Source of the DNA: Bacteroidia bacterium
GTDB taxonomy: Bacteria > Bacteroidota > Bacteroidia > Flavobacteriales_E > Vicingaceae
DNA length: 34,534 nucleotides
Reading direction: 5' to 3'
NCBI GenBank assembly: GCA_030429925.1
Contig: JAUIGQ010000014.1
Location: 1-34,534 of the forward strand
In this document: positions 25,019-32,624 of the stretch, piece after piece
Layout: each line of letters starts with the position of its first letter
Position numbering within the stretch: position 1 is the stretch's first letter
Made by a program: the position numbers and the translations under genes
Notes under the pieces: model-generated
Told to the model about the DNA's origin: nothing
The model's input: only the letters and a program-made list of their open reading frames with translations
Database searches by the model: none

Positions 25019-25795
25019 ATGTCGAATCTTATAATAGAACTGCAGGGTAAAACTCAGATCATTACCATCAATAGACCTGATAAATTGAACGCTTTGAACA
25101 AAGAAACTATAGCAGAGCTTAGCAATGCTATCAAGGAGGCAGAGCAGAATGATGAGGTGATCAGTATCATCCTAACCGGTGCTGGAGAGAAGGCTTTTGT
25201 TGCCGGTGCTGATATTTCAGAGTTTCATGAATTCAACAGAGAGCAAGCGAAGGATTTAGCCAAAGGAGGACAAGACACACTCTTTGACCTTGTAGAGAAT
25301 ACAGAAAAGATCGTAATAGCAGCAATCAATGGATTTGCCCTTGGTGGAGGATTGGAATTGGCCATGTCTTGTCATATTAGAGTTGCTTCATCCAATGCAA
25401 GAATGGGACTTCCGGAAGTTAGTCTTGGAGTTATTCCCGGCTATGGTGGTACACAAAGATTGGCTCAGTTAGCAGGTAAGGGTAAGGCATTCGAAATGAT
25501 ATCTACAGCTTCTATGATCACTGCAGATGAGGCTAAGGAATGTGGTTTGGTAAACCATGTAGTAGAACAAAGTGATCTGATTGAGAGGTGTTTGTCAATA
25601 GCAACCCAATTACAAAAGAATTCTCCAAGGGCCATTGCCGCTGCAATAAGAGCCATTAATGCCGGTTATAAAGAAGGAGTAAACGGATTTGAAAGCGAGA
25701 TCGACGAGTTCGCAGATTGCTTTACAACTCAAGACTTTAAAGAAGGAACAGATGCTTTCCTTTCCAAGCGAAAAGCTAATTTCACGGGTAAATAG
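25019..25795 (+). CDS. Enoyl-CoA hydratase/isomerase family protein
   Basis: The 258-residue protein has the complete crotonase fold signature. GEKAFVAGADISEF at 56-69 forms the acyl-CoA pocket. ALGGGLELA contains Glu113 and LPEVSLGVIPGYGGTQRL contains Glu133; these are the two catalytic glutamates of enoyl-CoA hydratases, so trans-2-enoyl-CoA hydration is expected. The chain-length preference cannot be read from the sequence. The gene stands alone, with its own promoter-like element and no other beta-oxidation genes nearby; the flippase gene follows after 12 bases. Confidence 0.93.
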   Translation: MSNLIIELQGKTQIITINRPDKLNALNKETIAELSNAIKEAEQNDEVISIILTGAGEKAFVAGADISEFHEFNREQAKDLAKGGQDTLFDLVENTEKIVIAAINGFALGGGLELAMSCHIRVASSNARMGLPEVSLGVIPGYGGTQRLAQLAGKGKAFEMISTASMITADEAKECGLVNHVVEQSDLIERCLSIATQLQKNSPRAIAAAIRAINAGYKEGVNGFESEIDEFADCFTTQDFKEGTDAFLSKRKANFTGK

Positions 25796-25807
25796 CCCAC
25801 TATATTA

Positions 25808-27298
25808 TTGGTAAAAGCAATTAACAAATTAGCCGGTCAAACGGCAATCTATGGTTTGCCGAGCATCATTGGCAGGCTGTTGAACTATTTGCTTGTTCCC
25901 CTTCACACAGCTGTATTTCTTCCTGAAAGATTTGGAGTGATCACTGAAATGTATGCCTATGTGGCATTCCTGGTGGTTATCCTTACCTATGGGATGGAAA
26001 CCGCTTATTTCCGCTACCAATCAAAGAATGAAGAGAATCAAAAGGCAGTATTCTCAACGGTGATGATCTCACTTTTGGGGAGTACTACCATTTTTATCCT
26101 CTTTACCAGTCTATTCTCTCAAGGGATTGCCAATGCGATCGATTATCCTGAGAATAGTGAATATGTAGTTTGGTTTGCATTTATAGTAGGCCTTGATGCT
26201 ATTTCTTCCATTCCACTTGCAAAGTTGAGAATGGAGAATAAGGCCATTCGATTTGCGCTGATCAACCTCAGTTCAATTTTGGTAAATATTGGGCTAAACC
26301 TCTTTTGGGTGGGCTATTGCATACCGGAGTATGAAGCGGGAAATTCTTCTTTTCTAATTGAATGGTTCTATACTCCAGATATAGGAGTTGGATATGTTTT
26401 CCTTGCCAACCTATTTGCAAGCATTGTCAAGTTTCTGCTTTTAAGTCCGCAAATGTTAAAGGTAAAGGCCGAGTTTGATAAGGCTTTGTGGAAAGATCTG
26501 CTGGTCTATGGAACACCCTTGCTTATTTCCAGTATCGCGATCATTGTCAATGAAAATGCAGACAAGATCTTATTGAAATGGTTGTTGATAGATGATCTAG
26601 GAAAAGAAAGTTCCATAGCCATTGTGGGTGTTTATGGTGCCTGCTATAAACTATCGATCATCATTAGCTTATTCATTCAGGCATTTAGGTATGCTGCGGA
26701 ACCCTTCTTTTTTGCTCAATCTAATGATAAGGATGCGCCTAAAGTATACGCCAAGATCATGAACTATTTTGTGCTTACCTGTTCTCTGATCTTTTTGTCG
26801 GTGATGTTCTTTATCGACATTCTCAAATACTTTTTGGCAAATGAGGAATATTGGGTGGGCCTCCACGTTGTGCCAATCTTGTTATTTGCCAACATTTTTC
26901 TCGGAATCTTCTATAACCTCTCTGTTTGGTATAAGCTAACTGGAATGACCCGCTATGGTGCTTTGATCGCAGGAATTGGTGCAGTTATCACCATTGCATT
27001 GAACATTTGGTTAATCCCTATTTTCACTTATACCGGCTCAGCTTGGGCTACCTTCCTTTGTTACTTAAGCATGGTGATCATTTCTTATTGGATCGGGCAG
27101 AAATATTACAAGGTGCCTTATCAATTAAAGAAGGTGATCTTTTACTTGTTATTGGCAGCAGTACTTTACTTTTTAAGCACATTGATAGACCCCTATATTT
27201 CAACCTCCCTCGGTTATGTGTTGAAATCTCTTGTATTACTCTTGTTCGCAGGACTGGGAATAGCTTTAGAAAAACCTAAAAAAGCCATAATTTCGTAG
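25808..27298 (+). CDS. Polysaccharide flippase (MOP superfamily), third copy, outside the glycan locus
   Basis: The 496-residue protein has about 14 hydrophobic segments and an N-terminus ([20 protein letters not shown] followed by [11 protein letters not shown]) typical of the longer lipopolysaccharide biosynthesis flippases of Bacteroidota. It differs clearly from the two flippases at 2463-4971 and is longer. The start is a TTG at 25808, because no ATG precedes the conserved N-terminus. It lies among housekeeping genes, so it may export a conserved envelope lipid-linked precursor and not the variable glycan; this is inference. Confidence 0.82.
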   Translation: MVKAINKLAGQTAIYGLPSIIGRLLNYLLVPLHTAVFLPERFGVITEMYAYVAFLVVILTYGMETAYFRYQSKNEENQKAVFSTVMISLLGSTTIFILFTSLFSQGIANAIDYPENSEYVVWFAFIVGLDAISSIPLAKLRMENKAIRFALINLSSILVNIGLNLFWVGYCIPEYEAGNSSFLIEWFYTPDIGVGYVFLANLFASIVKFLLLSPQMLKVKAEFDKALWKDLLVYGTPLLISSIAIIVNENADKILLKWLLIDDLGKESSIAIVGVYGACYKLSIIISLFIQAFRYAAEPFFFAQSNDKDAPKVYAKIMNYFVLTCSLIFLSVMFFIDILKYFLANEEYWVGLHVVPILLFANIFLGIFYNLSVWYKLTGMTRYGALIAGIGAVITIALNIWLIPIFTYTGSAWATFLCYLSMVIISYWIGQKYYKVPYQLKKVIFYLLLAAVLYFLSTLIDPYISTSLGYVLKSLVLLLFAGLGIALEKPKKAIIS

Positions 27299-27315
27299 GT
27301 TTTAAAAGCCATTTG

Positions 27316-27750
27316 ATGAAGATCAAGATCGTAAATAAATCCACCAATCAACTTCCAGAATACGCAACTTCAGCCTCAGCGGGTGTAGACCTAAGAGCTA
27401 ATCTTGAAGAAGATATTGTACTGAAAAGTATGGAAAGAGTGCTGATCCCAACCGGACTCTATATGGAGATCCCTGTGGGGTATGAAGCACAGGTAAGACC
27501 TAGAAGTGGATTGGCATTGAAGCATGGAATTGGTGTTCTGAACTCTCCCGGAACCATAGATGCTGATTACAGAGGGGAAATTAAAGTGATCCTCGTGAAT
27601 CTTTCCAAAGATGATTTTACCATTCAGCATGGGGAAAGAATAGCTCAAATGGTCATTGCTGCGCACGAACAGGCTGAATGGGTTGAGACTGATGAACTGG
27701 AAGAGAGCAGCAGAGGAGCAGGAGGGTTTGGAAGTACTGGAAAGCAATAG
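27316..27750 (+). CDS. dut: Deoxyuridine 5'-triphosphate nucleotidohydrolase (dUTPase)
   Basis: The 144-residue protein contains all five trimeric dUTPase motifs in order: [43 protein letters not shown] and the glycine-rich C-terminal [10 protein letters not shown]. It hydrolyses dUTP to dUMP and pyrophosphate, keeping uracil out of DNA and supplying thymidylate synthesis. The ATG at 27316 is preferred to the TTG one codon earlier. It lies 17 bases after the flippase stop and 15 before the nucleotidyltransferase gene. Confidence 0.97.
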   Translation: MKIKIVNKSTNQLPEYATSASAGVDLRANLEEDIVLKSMERVLIPTGLYMEIPVGYEAQVRPRSGLALKHGIGVLNSPGTIDADYRGEIKVILVNLSKDDFTIQHGERIAQMVIAAHEQAEWVETDELEESSRGAGGFGSTGKQ

Positions 27751-27765
27751 AAATATAAAAAGAAG

Positions 27766-28770
27766 ATGAAGATAATTGTGCCCATGGCGGGAATTGGAAA
27801 GAGAATGAGGCCTCATACCTTAACTATTCCAAAACCATTACTACCTATTGCAGGCAAGCCAATTGTTCAAAGATTAGTTGAAGACATTGCCAAGGTTTGT
27901 GATGAAAAGATCGAAGAGATCGGTTTCATTATAGGGGATTTTGGAAAAGAAGTAGAAGAGTCCTTGAAGAAGGTAGCCTCTGACCTTGGAGCAGTGGGAA
28001 GGATCTACCATCAGGAAGAAGCCTTGGGAACTGCTCATGCCATTATGTGCGCTAAAGAAATGTTAGATGGCAAGACCATAGTTGCATTTGCTGATACTCT
28101 TTTTAGAGCCGACTTTAAATTGGAGGCTGAGGAAGATGGGATCATTTGGGTGCAAAGAGTTGAAGATCCTTCCGCTTTTGGAGTAGTGCAACTTGATGAC
28201 TCCGGAAGTATTGTAGATTTTGTTGAGAAACCTCAGGAATTTGTTTCAGACTTAGCCATCATAGGGATCTACTACTTTAAAGATGGAGCCTACTTAAGAG
28301 AAAACCTACAATATCTTCTCGATAATAAATTGATGGACAAAGGGGAGTATCAGATCACGGATGCCCTTCAAAGAATGAGAACTGCTGGTACTAGCTTTAA
28401 GCCGGGAACAGTTGTAGAATGGCTTGACTGTGGTAATAAGAATGCAACAGTATTTACCAATCAAAGAGTATTGGAGTTCATCAAAGATGAGCCTATTGTT
28501 GCTGGTTCTGCTAATCTGAAGAACTCTCAGATCATTCCCCCTTGCTATATTGGGGAAAATGTGCTTATAGAGAATTCTGTAATTGGCCCACATGTTTCAG
28601 TTGGCGATGGCACTGTTATCTCAAGCTCTGTTATTGAGAATTCTATTATTCAAACAAACACAACGATCAAAGGACTTAATGCTTCCAATAGCATGATAGG
28701 AAATCACACCAATATTGACCTATCCCCTAAAGAATTGAGTATTGGTGACTATAATCACTTGATTGATTAA
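27766..28770 (+). CDS. Sugar-phosphate nucleotidyltransferase with left-handed beta-helix C-terminus
   Basis: The 334-residue protein begins with the nucleotidyltransferase signature IVPMAGIGKRMRPHTL followed by TIPKPLLPIAGKPI. It continues with EALGTAHAI and the metal-binding ADTLF, where a single Asp is visible. From about residue 245 there are hexapeptide-like repeats (ENVLIENSVIGPHVSVGDG) that form a left-handed beta-helix. It would activate a hexose or amino-sugar phosphate to a nucleotide sugar. Which sugar cannot be told from motifs. It follows dut closely, and the TPR lipoprotein gene starts 6 bases after it. Confidence 0.85.
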   Translation: MKIIVPMAGIGKRMRPHTLTIPKPLLPIAGKPIVQRLVEDIAKVCDEKIEEIGFIIGDFGKEVEESLKKVASDLGAVGRIYHQEEALGTAHAIMCAKEMLDGKTIVAFADTLFRADFKLEAEEDGIIWVQRVEDPSAFGVVQLDDSGSIVDFVEKPQEFVSDLAIIGIYYFKDGAYLRENLQYLLDNKLMDKGEYQITDALQRMRTAGTSFKPGTVVEWLDCGNKNATVFTNQRVLEFIKDEPIVAGSANLKNSQIIPPCYIGENVLIENSVIGPHVSVGDGTVISSSVIENSIIQTNTTIKGLNASNSMIGNHTNIDLSPKELSIGDYNHLID

Positions 28771-28776
28771 GCTTTA

Positions 28777-30510
28777 ATGAGCTTGCGTATTGTCTTTATT
28801 ATTTCTCTTCTTTCTCTCTTTGCTTGCAAAAGCTCAGAGCAGGTAAGTAGTGACAATAAAGAAACGAGCAGAAAAGTGCTCAATGAGAAGGAGGCTATCA
28901 CCTTCGGGCGTCTTTATATCGAAGCATCCAAAGAGAAGATCTTAGGCAATTTTGAGAAAGCTACGCAACTGTATCAAGAAGCGCTGAGAATAGATCCAAC
29001 TAGTGCGGCAGCTCACTATGAATTGGGCTTGGTGTATAATTCAGCAGGATCTAATCAAAGTGCCTTCGAGGAATTCAAGATCGCCAACCAGCTAGACCCT
29101 CAGAATTATTGGTACAAATTATCTTATGCTACTTTTTTGGAAGGTCAAGGCAACATTGATGAAGCCATTCGGCTTTTCAAAGAACTAGCTGAAGAGAATC
29201 CGGATCAATTAGAGATCAAGTATGAACTCTCAAAGCTTCTCTTGAACCAGGGAAAAATAGAGGAGGGAATCTTTTATCTGAACGAGATAGAAAAAGAGAT
29301 AGGAGTTACAGAAGAGATCTCCTTCATAAAGCAAAGGATCTACCTTTCACTCAATGATGTAGACAAAGCGGCCGCAGAGATTGAGGTGCTTGTTGAAACC
29401 TACCCAGCCAATCTTAGCTATTACAATACTTTGGCGAACATCTACCTTTCCAATGAAAGACCGGAAGATGCAAAAGCAGTATTGAAAAGACTTGAAGAAA
29501 GAGACATTTCAGATCCTGAGGTAAAGTTCTCTCTTGCCAAATTGTATAAGAGGATGGGAGAGCAGGAATTATACAGGAAGTATATCGATTCTGCATTTGC
29601 CAGTCCGGAAATTAACATTGATCAAAAGGTGAAGTTCATTCTTTCCAATTATCAAGTTGGTTCAGAACAAAAGGAAAAGCTGAAAGAAGCTACTGAATTA
29701 GCTGAACTTGTTACCAAAGCACATCCTGAGAATGCTAAATCTCATGCATTGTATGCTGATTTTCTCTACTTCATAGATGAAGATGATAAGGCTGTGGAAG
29801 AGTATAGAAAGACGATTGAACTGGATAGTAGCAGATTTCCGGTATGGAGTCAGTTATTGATCATTCTCTCAGAGAATGAAAGAACAGATCTTGTCCTCAA
29901 CTATGGTGCAAGGTCAATAGAGCTATTCCCAAATCAAGCAACTCTGTATTTGCTTTATGGATTGGCATTATCCACTGATAAACAACACCAAAAGGCAATT
30001 GAGTATCTGGAGATCGGTAAAGACCTGGCCATTGAGAATCAAGCATTGAAGAGCCAGTTCTATTCTACCCTAGGCGACCTCTATCATGAAGTGAGTGATT
30101 ATACCTCTTCAGACAAGAGTTATGAGCAAGCATTGAAGTTAGATCCGAACAATGTGTATGTGCTTAACAATTATAGCTACTACCTTTCTCTTAGAAAGGA
30201 AAAACTAGAAAGAGCCAAAGAGATGTCGTTTAAATCGAACCAGATCGCACCCGGACAATCTTCCTTTCAAGATACCTATGCTTGGATCCTCTATCAACTT
30301 GCTGAATACGATTCTGCATTGGAATGGATTGATAAAGCTTTGGGATCTGAGAGCAATGCAAGTGCAGTCTTATTGGAGCACAAAGGAGATATTCTCTTTA
30401 AACTTGGTAGAAAGGAGGAGGCATTGAACTATTGGAAGATGGCCAAGGAGAAGGGTGGAGCATCTGAACTGATAGAGAAAAAGGTTGAAGAAGGAACACT
30501 CCATGAATAA
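28777..30510 (+). CDS. TPR-repeat lipoprotein
   Basis: The 577-residue protein starts with a lipoprotein signal peptide (hydrophobic residues 4-16, LFAC with Cys17) and then consists almost entirely of TPR helix pairs. Clear units include ATQLYQEALRIDPTSAAAHY and SYEQALKLDPNNVYVLNNYS. It is probably anchored in the outer or inner membrane and acts as a scaffold for an envelope complex. The function is not known from the sequence. It overlaps the DUF4292 gene by 8 bases (ATGAATAA), and the EnvC-like gene follows, which suggests an envelope-maintenance role. Confidence 0.82.
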   Translation: MSLRIVFIISLLSLFACKSSEQVSSDNKETSRKVLNEKEAITFGRLYIEASKEKILGNFEKATQLYQEALRIDPTSAAAHYELGLVYNSAGSNQSAFEEFKIANQLDPQNYWYKLSYATFLEGQGNIDEAIRLFKELAEENPDQLEIKYELSKLLLNQGKIEEGIFYLNEIEKEIGVTEEISFIKQRIYLSLNDVDKAAAEIEVLVETYPANLSYYNTLANIYLSNERPEDAKAVLKRLEERDISDPEVKFSLAKLYKRMGEQELYRKYIDSAFASPEINIDQKVKFILSNYQVGSEQKEKLKEATELAELVTKAHPENAKSHALYADFLYFIDEDDKAVEEYRKTIELDSSRFPVWSQLLIILSENERTDLVLNYGARSIELFPNQATLYLLYGLALSTDKQHQKAIEYLEIGKDLAIENQALKSQFYSTLGDLYHEVSDYTSSDKSYEQALKLDPNNVYVLNNYSYYLSLRKEKLERAKEMSFKSNQIAPGQSSFQDTYAWILYQLAEYDSALEWIDKALGSESNASAVLLEHKGDILFKLGRKEEALNYWKMAKEKGGASELIEKKVEEGTLHE

Positions 30511-31327
30511 AGTCTATTCAAATAGATTCTTATTTCTTCTGATCATTTCAGTTCTGTGGTCGTGTAAAAGCACAGAAAAGACCAAGAGAATTTCGCTCGA
30601 AGGAAGAAAGACCGAGCACCTCATTCAACAAATGAAATCCAAGGAATTTGACTTTGAAACCTTTTCCGCAAAAGCAGTGATATCTGTTGAGCAAGATGGA
30701 AAAAAGAATACCTTTAAATCCACTGTTCGAATAAAAAAGGATTCGGCAATATGGATCTCCATTACACCGCTTTTTGGAATTGAAATGGCAAGAGTACTGG
30801 TAACTCAAGATACAGTTAAATTGATCAATAGGCTTGAGAAACATTATTTCATTGGAGATTATGACTACATCAATAGTAGATTCAATGTAGACTTGGAGTA
30901 TGAGGTTTTGCAGGCCATACTTTTGGGGAACTCAATTGCTTTTGAGTTTGATGAAAAGGTGAAGTATAGTCAGAACAAGGAACACTACTACTTGGGAAAC
31001 CTAAAAAAGCGAAAGGCTAGAAAGGCTGATGATAAACCAAAAAAAATAGAGAAGCAAAAAGAAGAGATCATTAGTTTGTGGATAAATCAAGAAACTTTTA
31101 AAGTCGACAAGTTTATTTTTTCAGATCTTACGGCAGATAGATTTATCTTAGGGGAATACAAGAACCAAATGAAGGTAGAGGATCAGTTAGTTCCGGAGTA
31201 TTTGCATTTTGAAGTTCAATCTGACGTTCCATCTATTGTCGAGTTACAATATTCACGTGTATCTTTGAATCAACCCTTGAAGTTTTCATTCAACATTTCT
31301 TCAAAATATGAGCAGGTCGAATTTTAG
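30503..31327 (+). CDS. DUF4292 lipoprotein (LolA/LolB-like fold suspected)
   Basis: The predicted protein has 274 residues from the ATG at 30503, which gives a lipoprotein signal with Cys21 in LWSC; the frame is open from a TTG at 30485. The mature part shows FSAKAVISVEQDGKKNTFKS, then SIWISITPLFGIEMARVL-like strands and later long beta-rich stretches. This is the pattern of DUF4292, a Bacteroidota outer-membrane lipoprotein family for which a LolA/LolB-like lipid-binding fold has been suggested. A Lys-rich insert sits near residues 170-185. It overlaps the TPR gene by 8 bases and the EnvC-like gene by 20, so all three are probably made together. Confidence 0.8.
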   Translation: MNKVYSNRFLFLLIISVLWSCKSTEKTKRISLEGRKTEHLIQQMKSKEFDFETFSAKAVISVEQDGKKNTFKSTVRIKKDSAIWISITPLFGIEMARVLVTQDTVKLINRLEKHYFIGDYDYINSRFNVDLEYEVLQAILLGNSIAFEFDEKVKYSQNKEHYYLGNLKKRKARKADDKPKKIEKQKEEIISLWINQETFKVDKFIFSDLTADRFILGEYKNQMKVEDQLVPEYLHFEVQSDVPSIVELQYSRVSLNQPLKFSFNISSKYEQVEF

Positions 31328-32537
31328 GCTCATCCTACTTTTTGCTGCATTGCTTGCGATCCCTTTTTCCTATTCGCAAGCTCAATCAAAGAAGGATCTT
31401 CAAGAAAAAAAGAAGAAACTTCAGGAAGAGATCTCATATACCAATAAACTATTGTCAGAAACCGAAAGGTCTAAGAACACTTCTTTGAATCAACTTAAAC
31501 AGTTGAATAAGCAGATCAGCAGTAGGTCTGAATTGATCAGAACCATGGAAAATGAAATTTCATTGGTAGATGACAGCATTGCTCTTTTGAATTATTCAAT
31601 CGATAGCTTGGAAGCCGACCTTGACCAATTGAAATCGGAGTATGCAAGGATGATCCAGTTTGCATATAAGAATCGAAGCTCCTACAGCAGATTGATGTTC
31701 TTACTTTCTTCTGATAACTTTTATCAAGCTTATAAGCGGTTTAAATATTACCAGCAATATGGAAGTTACAGGATGTCTCAAGCCAACAAGATCAGAGCAA
31801 GTCAGAGGAAACTGGACAAGGATATTGCCCTGTTGGAGGCTATAAGAAAGAGCAAGGAAGGTCTTTTAAAGGCCAAGCTCAGAGAGAAGAATGAGTTGGC
31901 AAGCGAGAAATCGAAGAAAGAAAATGTAGTAAGTCAGCTTAAAGGAAAAGAGAAGAAATTGAAGAAGGATCTTGAGCAAAAGCAAAAGGCAGCTCAGCAA
32001 ATATCCAAGGAGATAGAAAGGATCATTGCTGAAGAGATTAAAAGAGCAAGAGAGGCGGCCAAGAAGGCGGGTAAGAGCGAAAAGGGATTTCCAATGACTC
32101 CCGAAGCAAGAGCTTTATCGAATTCCTTCTCTGAAAACAAAGGAAAACTTCCTTGGCCGGTGGCTGAAGGAGTGATCACTGCTCAGTTTGGAGAACACCC
32201 TCATCCAACTCTTAAAGGGGTGAAAGTTCAGAACAATGGAATAGAGATCTCAACCAAGAAAGGAAATATGGGAAGATCTATCTACAGAGGGAAAGTCAGT
32301 AGGGTGATCATTATCCCTAGAGAAGGAAAGGTAGTGATGGTCAGCCATGGAGACTATTTTACAGTATATTTCTACTTCAAAGAAGTATTTGTGAGTGCTG
32401 GAGATATGATAGATGTGAAGCAGAATTTGGGCGTTCTAATGAATGATCCGGATGAGAATTCTTCTATTATGCATTTGGAAATTTGGAAAGTGACCAACAA
32501 ATTGAATCCTGAAAATTGGATCTTCAAGAATAATTAG
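31308..32537 (+). CDS. EnvC-like murein hydrolase activator with degenerate LytM domain
   Basis: The 409-residue protein has a signal peptide (cleavage near residues 24-26), a long coiled-coil region (about 27-250) and a C-terminal LytM/M23 domain (about 280-405). The metal-binding residues of active M23 peptidases are missing. The HxxxD site reads NNGIE (309-313), the late HxH site reads IMHLE (387-391), and the central YxH reads FYF. The domain should therefore be non-catalytic, as in EnvC/NlpD, which activate amidases at the division site. The coiled coil matches EnvC architecture. The start overlaps the DUF4292 gene by 20 bases. Confidence 0.85.
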   Translation: MSRSNFRLILLFAALLAIPFSYSQAQSKKDLQEKKKKLQEEISYTNKLLSETERSKNTSLNQLKQLNKQISSRSELIRTMENEISLVDDSIALLNYSIDSLEADLDQLKSEYARMIQFAYKNRSSYSRLMFLLSSDNFYQAYKRFKYYQQYGSYRMSQANKIRASQRKLDKDIALLEAIRKSKEGLLKAKLREKNELASEKSKKENVVSQLKGKEKKLKKDLEQKQKAAQQISKEIERIIAEEIKRAREAAKKAGKSEKGFPMTPEARALSNSFSENKGKLPWPVAEGVITAQFGEHPHPTLKGVKVQNNGIEISTKKGNMGRSIYRGKVSRVIIIPREGKVVMVSHGDYFTVYFYFKEVFVSAGDMIDVKQNLGVLMNDPDENSSIMHLEIWKVTNKLNPENWIFKNN

Positions 32538-32624
32538 AATATGCTTACATGCCTTGTCAGTGCAACTAAAACTGAGGAGGCACGTAAATAAGATTTTATT
32601 GGCAAACTAGGAAAGCTGAACAAA

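Noticed and set aside
27287-27294. TAATTTCG before dut as a -7 element
   Set aside because: One mismatch in the key TTTG part and located inside the end of the flippase gene; too weak to list.
32538-32624. Promoter or riboswitch before the repeat protein gene
   Set aside because: The 87-base gap has no TAnnTTTG match and no convincing hairpin; I see nothing definable in it.
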